From Stramenopiles sp. TOSAG23-2 (taxonomy: Eukaryota; Sar), in the NCBI GenBank assembly GCA_900128395.1, contig LT649419.1, positions 1-27,376 on the forward strand: a DNA stretch of 27,376 bases, given 5' to 3'. The notes under the pieces were generated by a model. The model saw nothing but the letters and a program-made list of their open reading frames with translations. It was not told where the DNA came from and made no database searches. Shown piece by piece: positions 1 through 12,169 of the stretch (positions within the stretch are counted from its first letter, which is position 1; each line of letters begins with the position of its first letter). The position numbers were made by a program, and so were the translations under genes.

Positions 1-2
1 TC

Positions 3-3000
3 AGCGGAAGAGAATGGCTTGAAGCATTTGCGGAACATGGCGCTTTAGATGGTTTAATAGTATGTTTACGTGAGTTATCAAAAGGAAATGAAGTAGCTGA
101 TAGAAACAATTTGAACGTACGGATATTAGGATCAAAAATATTATCTAAAATTATGAACAATCAAATCGGTATGGATGCATTAGTCGATGCAAATGGTGGA
201 ATAGACATGATTGTGACGCAAATTCACCCAACAGTTGATTTGCATAATCATGGAATGATAGATTTAGCAGATCAGTTAACAGAAAGTGCTTTGGAGAAAT
301 TAAGTGTATTGTGTTGGTATTTAGGTGAAACGGATAAAGTAATGAAAGCATTTGATGATTATAGACGAGAACGGTATGAACAAGTACGTTTTCAAACTAT
401 TGTTGAACGTTTATACCGAACAGAACGTTCAAGTTTGCGTTTAAGCATTATGATGTTTATCAATAGTTTAATCAATAGTACATGCGAGTTGGAAGATAGA
501 GTCATGGTACGATCATATTTCATACAATTACGAATCGATGAAGTGATGATTCGCGTCGGCTCAGATTTAGAGGAAATAGCCGTATCCGCAGCTGAACCTG
601 ATGGCGATACCAGCGAAGCAGATAAGCGACTTGATGAATTAAATGACTTTTGTAAGCAAATGGATGTATTTGAGGTGATAGCTAAACAAGATTTAGAGGA
701 AACATTGCATGAAAATATTGATACTAGCTCGTTATCCTCCATGGCACAAGCAGTATCGCAAAATGCATTTGAGTTAGGCTTAGCAGATGAATTATTGCCA
801 GTTTTCCACACGCTTTACATGATACCACCTCAAGAAGCTAAAGGTAAAGCTACGTTGACGGAAATTGCAAATGCAATATCGGAAATCATTAACTCTGTGA
901 GTGATGGGTTGTTAAGTGATTTGATAAGAAAGAAGAAGAAAAGTAAAAAATCGAAATGGTCATTTAATTACAAAAGTTATACGAAAACATTGACAAAATA
1001 TGAAAAAATGGCCGTACCTAATAAGAAATTAATATCTGAGAAAAATCGTTTAAAAGAAATGGAGGAAGATTTAAAAGATGCATTGGCACGGGAAGATGGT
1101 ATGAAAACAAGGATTGAAAACATGTTTAAGAAAGTGAAGGAAACCAATGATGCAAGTGATACTGTACGGAAAGAATTGAAAGCTGCGAAGAAGGAAATTG
1201 AAGAGTTGAAGAAACAAGTGAAAGCAGGTGGATCTGCTGAAATCAATCGATTGAAAGCGGAAATTGCAAGATTAAAAGCTGGTGGCGCTACGGCTGGTCC
1301 AGGTTTACCAGGATTACCAGGAGCACGTGGCCCTGGATTGCCACCACCATTACCAGGTGCTGGTGGCAAATCATTGCCACCTCCATTACCAGGGATGCCA
1401 AGGCCAGGCGTACCACGCCCACGCGGCGGGGCAAGAATGCCACCACCATTACCAGGTGGTGGACCAATGCGCGGCCCTCCACCATTGCCAGGTGCAGGTG
1501 GAGTTCGAGGTCCGCCGCCATTGCCAGGTGCACGTGGTGCTGTTCGGGGACCTCCTCCATTGCCTGGAATGGGTGGAGTACGAGGTCCGCCGCCATTGCC
1601 AGGAATGCCTGGAATGCGAGGACCACCGCCAATGCCTGGTATGCCTGGTCGTGGTGGTCCAAGGGGAATGCCACCAATGCCTGGCATGCCAGCGCAAAAT
1701 GCATTGCCACCAAAACCAAAGATTAAACCAAATGAAAAGATGAAAAGTTTATTTTGGGGTAAAATTAAGACGAAATCAGTTCCTAATTCTGTATGGGAAA
1801 ATATTGACGAGACGAAGATTACATTAGATACGTTGAAAATTGAAGAGTTGTTTTCCAAAGCAAGTTTCAAAGACAAGAAGACGGCAAACGTCGGCAATCG
1901 TAAACAACGGAGTAAATCTAAAGGCCCAATTACATTTGTTGATCCAAAGAGACAACAAAACGTTGGCATTGGTTTGAGTAGATTTGCCCAACAAGGCTTA
2001 TCATCTCGAAATTTAAAGCGTGCCTTGGAACAAGTAGATGATAACACATTGACATTAGATGCTTTATCATCATTGGAGAAATTATTACCAACACCATCCG
2101 AGTTGGAAATGGTACAAGGATTTGATGGTGATAAAAATCGTTTAGCAACTGTTGAAAAATTCTATGTTGAATTATTGGAAGTGAAAAATGTAGTCAATCG
2201 CGTGAAAGCTATGAAAGCAAAGGCATCTTTTGATGATTCGTTAAAGGAAGTAAAATTTGCTGCGAAATCATTGTACAAAGCGTCATTAGAAATTCAAAAT
2301 TCAAAAGCATTGAGGGATTTTTTAACCTGCGCATTGGCACTTGGTAATTATTTAAATGGTAGTACAAATCGTGGACAAGCATATGGCTTCAACGTAGATA
2401 CACTTGCTAAATTCAGTGCATTGAAAACAAAAGACAATAAATCCAATTCCTTGCGTTATTTAATACAGTATATGAGTCAACCAGATCAAGGTGATGGTTT
2501 CACCTCACCGAAAGAGATACCTCAAGAGTTGAAAAACATTGAAGCGGCAACGAAATCGAGTATCAGCGAAGTGAAAGCAGGATTAAATAAATTAAAAGCA
2601 TCAACCCGCTTGATGAAAAATTGTGCAGATCAAGCTGATCCGACAGATGCCATCCAAGATGTAATGGGTCAATTTTTAGATTCATATGCAAATGATGAAT
2701 TGAAGCGATTAGAGGAGCAAGTGAAAGAAATGGAAAGTGAAACGAAAGCTGTAATATCCTTTTTAGGGGAAGATCCAACCAAAGCAAAGTTTGAAGAATT
2801 GCTTATGAAATTATCTAAATTCATAGAGTTATTGAAAGGTGCAGATAGAGACAATGAGCGCGAGTTGGAAATTGCTGCAAAACGCAGTGAACGAGCAAAT
2901 AGAATGGGTGCTAAAAAAGTTAATAAAGCAGGTGGTGGTAAAGGCGATGGATTGTTCGCTGCATTTTCAAAGGATCAACAAGGTGATGCGAAAGAAATTG

Positions 3001-3185
3001 TACAACGTATACGCAACAAACAGCGTCTAGTGAGACAATCTGTGAAAATTACCAAAGCGCCACCAAAACCTCGAAATAATAGTGGCGATATGCAACAAAG
3101 AGTATCAAATCCAAGAATGTTATCTTTGCTACAAGGTAATGCGATAGAAGAAGGGGATGAAGACGAAGACGATGAATATGAATAA
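3..3185 (+). CDS. Diaphanous-type formin, 5' truncated by the window edge
   Basis: Actin nucleator and elongator. The frame is open from base 3 with no in-frame ATG before the conserved region, so the true start lies left of the window; a TTG at 111 is not a start. In order: an armadillo-like GBD/FH3 region (about 3-860), where SGREWLEAFAEHGALDGLI at the edge is typical of Diaphanous formins; a charged coiled coil (about 1020-1280); an FH1 region (about 1282-1725) with seven PPPLPG units plus PPPMPG and PPMPG, expected to bind profilin-actin; and an FH2 domain (about 1735-2835) with MKSLFWGKI, the DPKRQQNVGI segment and the hallmark GNYLNGSTNRGQAYGF near 2339. The tail is basic (RIRNKQRLVRQ), then ends acidic. 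It may hold a degenerate DAD for autoinhibition, but I cannot align one with confidence. It ends in TAA and is followed by an AT-rich spacer. Confidence 0.95.
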   Translation, partial: SGREWLEAFAEHGALDGLIVCLRELSKGNEVADRNNLNVRILGSKILSKIMNNQIGMDALVDANGGIDMIVTQIHPTVDLHNHGMIDLADQLTESALEKLSVLCWYLGETDKVMKAFDDYRRERYEQVRFQTIVERLYRTERSSLRLSIMMFINSLINSTCELEDRVMVRSYFIQLRIDEVMIRVGSDLEEIAVSAAEPDGDTSEADKRLDELNDFCKQMDVFEVIAKQDLEETLHENIDTSSLSSMAQAVSQNAFELGLADELLPVFHTLYMIPPQEAKGKATLTEIANAISEIINSVSDGLLSDLIRKKKKSKKSKWSFNYKSYTKTLTKYEKMAVPNKKLISEKNRLKEMEEDLKDALAREDGMKTRIENMFKKVKETNDASDTVRKELKAAKKEIEELKKQVKAGGSAEINRLKAEIARLKAGGATAGPGLPGLPGARGPGLPPPLPGAGGKSLPPPLPGMPRPGVPRPRGGARMPPPLPGGGPMRGPPPLPGAGGVRGPPPLPGARGAVRGPPPLPGMGGVRGPPPLPGMPGMRGPPPMPGMPGRGGPRGMPPMPGMPAQNALPPKPKIKPNEKMKSLFWGKIKTKSVPNSVWENIDETKITLDTLKIEELFSKASFKDKKTANVGNRKQRSKSKGPITFVDPKRQQNVGIGLSRFAQQGLSSRNLKRALEQVDDNTLTLDALSSLEKLLPTPSELEMVQGFDGDKNRLATVEKFYVELLEVKNVVNRVKAMKAKASFDDSLKEVKFAAKSLYKASLEIQNSKALRDFLTCALALGNYLNGSTNRGQAYGFNVDTLAKFSALKTKDNKSNSLRYLIQYMSQPDQGDGFTSPKEIPQELKNIEAATKSSISEVKAGLNKLKASTRLMKNCADQADPTDAIQDVMGQFLDSYANDELKRLEEQVKEMESETKAVISFLGEDPTKAKFEELLMKLSKFIELLKGADRDNERELEIAAKRSERANRMGAKKVNKAGGGKGDGLFAAFSKDQQGDAKEIVQRIRNKQRLVRQSVKITKAPPKPRNNSGDMQQRVSNPRMLSLLQGNAIEEGDEDEDDEYE

Positions 3186-3379
3186 AAAAACTAGCCCTTT
3201 TGTGATTTGGTAACTTTGTGATGTGTAATAACGTAATAACTTATATTTTATTAAAGTATACTAACAAGTATATACAACCCTAGCTATATATGTGTAACGC
3301 TTATTTTATTATTATTCCACATTACTACTACTTCTTATATACTAACTACTTGTATCTTTTTTTTGCAACAGATCAATGA

Positions 3380-3874
3380 ATGTTCTATATACTTTCTTCT
3401 CAAGGAAAAAATGTAATGGCGTTGATAGAAAACAAAAAGTTCCACAAAATCCAATTAAGCACCTTTTTAATATATAAAAATATGAGAAAACAATCAAGAA
3501 AGCGCTTGGATAATTTATTTCTTGCCCATATGATATCGGCAGTAGGGGTTGGATTAATATGTTTACTTGCACCACGACTTTTTCTTTGGTTTTTACATGA
3601 AGAAATGGCAATAAATTTACCTGGCTATGAAGTGGCTGAAACTATAATTCGTTTATACGGGTCGTTGATATTCGCCCAAGCTATGTTGGTTAAAAATACG
3701 CGTGAAAGTTCAGATCCAAAGTTAAGAAAATCGTTTGTTCAAGCATATGCAGTGGCTTTTGGCTTGACTTCGATATCGTTAGGGTATGCACAGGCGATAG
3801 GTCATTTTAGTAAATATAATTGGATTAACATTCTCTTCTTTATGTCTCTATGTCTTTGTTACTCGTATTTGTAA
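3380..3874 (+). CDS. Small four-helix membrane protein, possibly TP53I11-like
   Basis: A 164-residue frame with four hydrophobic helices: about residues 48-73 (HMISAVGVGLICLLAPRLFL), 86-105 (IIRLYGSLIFAQAMLV), 118-142 (VQAYAVAFGLTSISLGYAQA) and 146-164. The start is uncertain. ATGs exist at 3380, 3416 and 3482; the last gives MRKQSRKRLDNL directly before helix 1 and may be the true start (130 residues). The order SAV...P...IRLYG...AY recalls the p53-inducible protein 11 family (TP53I11) from memory, but this is weak and the function of that family is itself unclear. The protein ends at the close of helix 4 with almost no tail. It lies 194 bp after the formin on the same strand, the only tandem pair here. 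Confidence 0.7.
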   Translation: MFYILSSQGKNVMALIENKKFHKIQLSTFLIYKNMRKQSRKRLDNLFLAHMISAVGVGLICLLAPRLFLWFLHEEMAINLPGYEVAETIIRLYGSLIFAQAMLVKNTRESSDPKLRKSFVQAYAVAFGLTSISLGYAQAIGHFSKYNWINILFFMSLCLCYSYL

Positions 3875-4306
3875 GTAAATAATCTTCTCTATATGGAATC
3901 TCAATTTCTAAATCAAATATCTACGTAGTAATATTCTCTCTAACTGCTCTTTTTTATTTATCATTACACTGTACACAGTGTTTTCTTTGAAAAATTTTCC
4001 ACATTTGGACTTGATAATCTTGATAAGGAATAAGAAAAAAAATTACGAAGAATAAATATATTTATATATATATCATAATATATATATATTAACACTGCAA
4101 CCTCTGATTTTCTTCGTGTATTAATATATGCGTACTGAGATATGATTTTAAAATTAAAATAAATACATGATGCAAAAAATATTTTTATACTTTTTCGAGA
4201 ACAATATTTTATGTTTACATGATGTACACGTAATGATAATCCCAGAACGTCAAAATTCGTAAAATAAAGATAGTTTTAAATACGAATTATAATGTATAAT
4301 ATCATA
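3875..4306. other. Convergent intergenic spacer, AT-rich
   Basis: This 432-bp gap lies between the ends of the four-helix protein gene and the tsaE-like gene. It holds TA dinucleotide runs around 4058-4091 and a canonical AATAAA at 4051-4056, which could serve the upstream gene. On the other strand TTTATT occurs at 3953-3958, about 350 bp from the tsaE stop. I see no open frame or structured RNA signal in it. Confidence 0.7.
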
Positions 4307-4939
4307 TTACTTTTCCTCGCAAATATGTATAATTCTTGTTTGATTATGATATGTATCGAAATCAAAATTATATTTTTCCTTTTCATGTTCTTCTTTATTT
4401 CGATTCGTATCTTTTACATTATTACATTTATTTTCATCATCATTATCATATTCAATATGTAAATTAATATATGGTTTTGGCACTTCAATTCCAGCATGAA
4501 ATAATCGATCAGGCCATTCAACCAATGTTATTGCATTGTTAAATATAATTGGTATCTCTATCGTTTCTAGTACATCTTTTGTTGAATGTTCTAAGCGATA
4601 TAAATCCATATGATTAATAGGAATTTTTAATGTTTTGCACCAATATTCATTAATTAAACAAAAAGTTGGAGACGGTATATGATGATGTTTCTGATTTTCT
4701 TCCATTTGTATACTTTGATTTTCCGACTGATTATTTGCACTTATACATTCATTAATGAAACCTTGGGTAAAAGTTGTCTTGCCAACGCCAGCTTCACCAG
4801 ATAGTAAAAATAGAGCATGCATGTTGTTATTATTATTTATGGATAAATACTTCATTGTATCTTTTGCTAATTCACTGCCAAAATGTTTCATTTCCAACAA
4901 GTTTCCAATCCGTGTTGTTTGTGCTATATGTTTCAACAT
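4307..4939 (-). CDS. tsaE: TsaE/YjeE-type ATPase for tRNA t6A synthesis
   Basis: TsaE is the P-loop ATPase that in bacteria works with TsaB, TsaD and TsaC to make N6-threonylcarbamoyladenosine at A37 of ANN-decoding tRNAs. The 210-residue product has the full signature: an N-terminal FGSELAKDTM helix, Walker A GEAGVGKTT (48-56), SPTFCLINEY (90-99), HMDLYRL (110-116) and LVEWPDRL (139-146). It carries a poly-Asn insert at 35-39, a hydrophilic insert at 68-88 and an Asn/Glu/Lys-rich C-terminal extension (about 163-192). Only about 15 residues precede the family core, containing K4 and R10, so an organelle-targeting presequence is possible but not clear. The start is ATG at 4939. Cytosolic eukaryotic t6A uses KEOPS, which lacks TsaE, so a mitochondrial or plastid role is inferred. 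It is divergent to the PHD/bromodomain gene. Confidence 0.9.
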   Translation of the reverse strand: MLKHIAQTTRIGNLLEMKHFGSELAKDTMKYLSINNNNNMHALFLLSGEAGVGKTTFTQGFINECISANNQSENQSIQMEENQKHHHIPSPTFCLINEYWCKTLKIPINHMDLYRLEHSTKDVLETIEIPIIFNNAITLVEWPDRLFHAGIEVPKPYINLHIEYDNDDENKCNNVKDTNRNKEEHEKEKYNFDFDTYHNQTRIIHICEEK

Positions 4940-8512
<3,573 letters not shown>

Positions 8513-8689
8513 GAGGAGAAAAAAATAAATAAAAAAACTATAATATGTGTTTGATATTATTTTATTTATAAATTTAAATTAATTAAATATATCAATTATA
8601 TTATAATATTTTTACGATATTCATATCATATATATATTATTATTCTGCCTGGTATATCGTTTTTACCATCGTTTCATCTCTCTCTCTCT
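8513..8689. other. Convergent spacer with (TC)n tract
   Basis: Short end-to-end gap of 177 bp. GAGGAGAAAAAAATAAATAAA follows the PHD gene stop, with overlapping AATAAA at 8524-8533. On the minus strand a 14-base GA tract (plus-strand TC, 8676-8689) directly follows the TAG of the ZNHIT2-like gene, and TTTATT lies at 8561-8566. A lone CCTGGTA is at 8648-8654. Confidence 0.6.
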
Positions 8690-9886
8690 CTACTGAGCAA
8701 CAAGCTTTTTCTCTTCTTCTTCTTCAAGTCTATCAATATGTAATTGTAATATTTTCTTTGATAATTTAGAGTAAATTTTATCCCATAAATGGCTTTCTTC
8801 TATAGTTGATGTTTCAACCCAATGTATGAAGTAAATGATTTTTTTTCTCGCAAACTTGTATTTCTTTCTTGTAGCTTTCTTTGTAATATCATCATCGCAT
8901 TTTTTGCAACATGTTATCGCTAACTGAAATATATTCATTACATCCATTAATACATCTAAGACATAATGTTTATACCTCAAAATTAATTGAACGTCATTTG
9001 TTATATTTATAATATCATTTTTTAAATCTTTTTCATATTGAAATTCCTTGAAATAATTACAATAGAAATTATTTGCTACTTCTTCTACGGTAAAAATAGA
9101 TTTAATAAATTCCAAAGAATTGCTTAGACGAAGAAATAAAGATGCTGAAGATGTAGAATCGATATTCCATTTGCCATTATATCGTTTTATTACAGCTACA
9201 TATACAAATATTACATCCAAAATGTGATTTTCAAATTGTGAAATATTTTTTGCCTTTCTCAGATTAACTTCGCTATTCGTTACAATTTTATTTGGCTTAC
9301 TTAAATATTTAGTATTACATGTTATACAAAACGATTTGATCGTATCAAATGATTTTGAAGGTTGTATAAAATGACGTTTATTGTGCAACTCTAAAGTTTC
9401 AATCCACCACGGTACCCATTGCTTTATATCCTTTGACAACTTTCCATCAGTTATTTCTGCTATAAATTTATTTTTATCATTTGTATCTAGATCGTTTAAA
9501 TCAACATGTTGACCCAGCTTCATTTTGTTTAATAAGCTTTTCAAGATTTCCTCACGACGTTCTTCACGTTCGATAATAGTTTCACCATGTATAATATCAA
9601 CATTATTATTATTTACATCTTTAAATATTGGTTTCTTCTTTTTATCAACATTATTTTTCATTTCTTCTTCAACCCATTCCTTATAAAATTCTTCTGTACA
9701 GTCTACATCATGTTTTTTGTAGCATTTTAACGAACAATACGGCACATTGCATCGTGGACATTTATATTTAGAAGTAGACTTTGTACATACATGGCAAATA
9801 TTACGTTTTGGATTTAAGTATTGTTGTGGTGCACTAATATCACAATTTTTAATTTTACTTATATTATTTTTAATTATAGAAGACAT
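8690..9886 (-). CDS. ZNHIT2: Zinc-finger HIT protein, ZNHIT2-like
   Basis: A 398-residue protein with an N-terminal zf-HIT domain: C31, C34, C43, C46, C51, C55, H59 and C63, in the context YKCPRCNVPYCSLKCYKKH. This is followed at once by CTEEFYKEWVEEEM, which is how ZNHIT2 continues (C...FY...V..EL). The remainder is helical and contains the WVPWWIETLELHNKRH stretch and a C-terminal half that resembles the long ZNHIT2 tail; the other HIT proteins are shorter or have added domains. ZNHIT2 is known to bridge R2TP/RUVBL1-2 and assembly of U5 snRNP and other complexes. Poly-Asn and Lys-rich linkers are lineage features. The start is ATG at 9886 and the stop is TAG. It is divergent to the type II membrane protein gene across a 769-bp spacer that holds a minisatellite. 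The paralogue assignment is less certain than the family. Confidence 0.85.
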   Translation of the reverse strand: MSSIIKNNISKIKNCDISAPQQYLNPKRNICHVCTKSTSKYKCPRCNVPYCSLKCYKKHDVDCTEEFYKEWVEEEMKNNVDKKKKPIFKDVNNNNVDIIHGETIIEREERREEILKSLLNKMKLGQHVDLNDLDTNDKNKFIAEITDGKLSKDIKQWVPWWIETLELHNKRHFIQPSKSFDTIKSFCITCNTKYLSKPNKIVTNSEVNLRKAKNISQFENHILDVIFVYVAVIKRYNGKWNIDSTSSASLFLRLSNSLEFIKSIFTVEEVANNFYCNYFKEFQYEKDLKNDIINITNDVQLILRYKHYVLDVLMDVMNIFQLAITCCKKCDDDITKKATRKKYKFARKKIIYFIHWVETSTIEESHLWDKIYSKLSKKILQLHIDRLEEEEEKKLVAQ

Positions 9887-10655
9887 CTATGTAATATTAC
9901 TAATAATAATGTCGTTTTTTTTTAATTACTATGATGATTTATTCTATGTTACAATATTTATCATTTACACCAATGAAATAATTTTCCCTCTATTATTATT
10001 ATTGTTTTATATAGAGTAGTATTGACCACATATGTATATCTATATGTGTCTTTATAGAACTTATACAACTTATTAATACAGTAAACTTGTTGTAAACTTT
10101 TGCTTTTTCGGTTCCATCATCAGCACATCAGGCTTTCCGGCTTTCCAGCTTTCCAGCTTTCCAGGCTTTCCAGCTTTCTGGCTTTCCAGGCTTTCCAGCT
10201 TTCCAGCTTTCCAGGCTTCCCTGGCAAGGCTGGCTTCCCACAGCTTTCCAGCTTTCCACTTTCCAGGCGGCTTTTTTCCTGGCTTTCTGGCTTTCTGGCT
10301 TTCCAGGCTTTCCAGGCTTTCCAGCGCTTTCCCTGGCTTTCCATTTGCCTGGTTTAGGTTTGCCGGTTTGCCATGCCACAGCATGCCCATATGCCCTGTG
10401 CCATTTGAAAGAGCTGAAATTTATACTTATTAGTATATAATACACTAAAAACGACGAGGATCTAAAATTCGTTAGTTGTTATTTGTAATAAATATATCTA
10501 TTGTATATTTATACACACATTTGATATATCTAGAAGTGTATAATACAAGGATACTGGAAAGAAAGAAAACATACAGAAATATAGTAATATTGCTTTGAAC
10601 ATACGCATATATATATATATATCTTGAAAAAAGGTCTTATTCAGTTATCATCATT
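9887..10655. promoter_or_regulatory. Divergent start-side spacer with minisatellite
   Basis: This 769-bp gap lies between the starts of the ZNHIT2-like gene and the type II membrane protein gene. Outside the minisatellite (10131-10342) it is AT-rich. A TA run at 10607-10622 ends 33 bp before the downstream ATG. Apparent frames over the repeat are artefacts of its 9-bp periodicity. Confidence 0.6.
10131..10342. repeat. 9-bp minisatellite, unit GCTTTCCAG and variants
   Basis: About 210 bp of tandem imperfect units of GGCTTTCCA / GCTTTCCAG, with variants such as GGCTTTCTGG and GGCTTCCCTGG, and occasional one-base insertions that shift the register. The plus strand is rich in pyrimidines and the tract is roughly half G+C in a much more AT-rich setting. 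Because the unit length is a multiple of three, frames stay open on both strands and translate as FPAFQ or WKAGKPES repeats; I do not regard these as genes. Confidence 0.9.
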
Positions 10656-11957
10656 ATGGCGAAAGGATATGAAAATATCGATGAGGAGAAAAAAAATAAA
10701 ACAGGTAATGATGGAACCAATAATAATAATAATAATAATACAATAATGGTTTATAATTTTTTCCATAAGATCTTAATTGTATTGTCTAAATGTTGCAATG
10801 ATCCAAGAAAATATTATGAGGAGCAAAGCAGTACTGGAAAAAGGCTCATTGCATTTCTACTAGGATTTATTGTAGTACTCTTTTTAACATTATCAACTCT
10901 TGGAATTATTGCACTTTCATATATGTCTATATGTGAAAATTCTGATAGTTATTATTTGACGGATTCACCACAAAGTTTGATCAATTTAACCAATGTTGTA
11001 ATATTTAATCGTACACCTTTTGGTACTATAAAAATCAAAAGCGATTCTTCAAACGATAAATTACAAGTTTCGGTAAAAAACTATGGCCTAAATGGAGGCA
11101 ACCGCGAGCAAATGACGACCATGAAAAGAGAATCGCAAAATTTATTTCATATCCAATCCAAATCTATAAATACTGCCACTGTTTTAGGATACGATTCAAC
11201 ATGTGAAAATGCCGTACAAGTATTTACTGTAGATCCCGGATATGAATTTCTCGGTTCGATTGAATTAAATGCAGATGAATCGTCCGATATTGTTATTGAT
11301 GGCACTAACACATTTAATGCTGGAAGTCAAGGTATATCATTCGATGAATTAAATGTTAATACTATGTACGGCGATGTAAACATGTCTTATGTTGATGCCA
11401 ATTCCATTAAAATATCATCTTCGTTTGATATTTCTCAAACAAGTAACATACCAAGTTATTTATTGAAAAGCAAGGCAAATGGATTGATGTACCTAAAAGA
11501 CGTGACAGTAAAAGATTTATCCATATCTACAGTAACTGGGAATGTCCTTATTGAAAATCTGGTGGTAAAAGATGGTGGTTCAGTTAACATTACAACTACC
11601 TCTGGTACGATTACATTGAAAAATGTCGGCGATGGTGGCGATTCTTATTATATTAGTTCAGAAAGTGGTTATTTAATCGATATAACGCTAAATGGGAGGG
11701 CATTTCAAGGTAGTTACAATGCACAAGCAGCAGAAGGCGTTGTTTTCTTCAGCCCAACAAGCAATATGCATTCAGTTGGTCCATTATGCTCAAAAACGGA
11801 TAGCTGGAGAAAATTAAAGAAATTAAGAGAACGTGTAGGTCCATTACATCACCATTGTAAACAAGGTTCCCTTGGATTTGCATATGGTGAGCAATTGCTA
11901 AATATTTATGCAGGTAAAGGTGATATTAATTTGCTTGCTGAAAATTTAGATTTGTAA
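10656..11957 (+). CDS. Type II single-pass membrane protein with beta-rich ectodomain
   Basis: I do not recognise this protein by name. The 433 residues start with a short hydrophilic cytosolic tail containing poly-Asn (22-28), then a strong membrane helix at about 64-91 (LIAFLLGFIVVLFLTLSTLG) preceded by basic residues, which suggests an uncleaved signal anchor. The rest (about 95-433) consists of short alternating hydrophobic strands with many S, T, N, G and D: IKIKSDSSNDKLQVSV, LNVNTMYGDVNMSYVDANSI, LSISTVTGNVLIENLVVKDG, VNITTTSGTITLKNV. This repeated strand-turn pattern resembles the DUF4097 putative-adhesin beta-helix family. Cysteines are few, and several N-x-S/T sites fit an extracytosolic location. 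The C-terminal 60 residues (SWRKLKKLRERVGPLHHHC...) look different and helical. The stop is TAA. Confidence 0.8.
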   Translation: MAKGYENIDEEKKNKTGNDGTNNNNNNNTIMVYNFFHKILIVLSKCCNDPRKYYEEQSSTGKRLIAFLLGFIVVLFLTLSTLGIIALSYMSICENSDSYYLTDSPQSLINLTNVVIFNRTPFGTIKIKSDSSNDKLQVSVKNYGLNGGNREQMTTMKRESQNLFHIQSKSINTATVLGYDSTCENAVQVFTVDPGYEFLGSIELNADESSDIVIDGTNTFNAGSQGISFDELNVNTMYGDVNMSYVDANSIKISSSFDISQTSNIPSYLLKSKANGLMYLKDVTVKDLSISTVTGNVLIENLVVKDGGSVNITTTSGTITLKNVGDGGDSYYISSESGYLIDITLNGRAFQGSYNAQAAEGVVFFSPTSNMHSVGPLCSKTDSWRKLKKLRERVGPLHHHCKQGSLGFAYGEQLLNIYAGKGDINLLAENLDL

Positions 11958-12122
11958 AAAAAAATTATGTGCGATCTAAAAAATACGTCGTAAAAATATT
12001 TATTTTTTGAGATAATAATAATTTTTACGCAGTAACAAAATATTATATTGAGAGAAGATATTTTTTTATATTAAAATTATATTCGGTAAAAATTATTTTA
12101 CGAAGTCAGTATTATTTTTTCT

Positions 12123-12128
12123 TTTATT
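12123..12128 (-). terminator. Candidate polyadenylation signal AATAAA
   Basis: TTTATT on the plus strand, read as AATAAA on the minus strand, sits about 41 bases after the stop of the 410-residue membrane protein gene. The same spacing is found after the DCD/J gene and LTN1, which adds weight in a genome where the hexamer alone is not informative. Confidence 0.35.
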
Positions 12129-12169
12129 TTAATATGTGTTCGGTGTATTTTTTTATATTTTTTCTCCGC

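Noticed and set aside
977-2047. 356-codon antisense frame with GGGPRTPPIPGNGG repeats
   Set aside because: It mirrors the proline-rich FH1 coding region of the formin; GC-rich repeats make the opposite strand open.
9747-10019. 90-codon plus-strand frame across the start of the ZNHIT2-like gene
   Set aside because: It overlaps the zf-HIT coding strand and reads as AT-driven hydrophobic sequence without family resemblance.
10073-10445. Open frames on both strands over the minisatellite (WKAGKPES and FPAFQ repeats)
   Set aside because: The 9-bp unit keeps frames open by arithmetic; composition is pure repeat and no flanking conserved domain exists.
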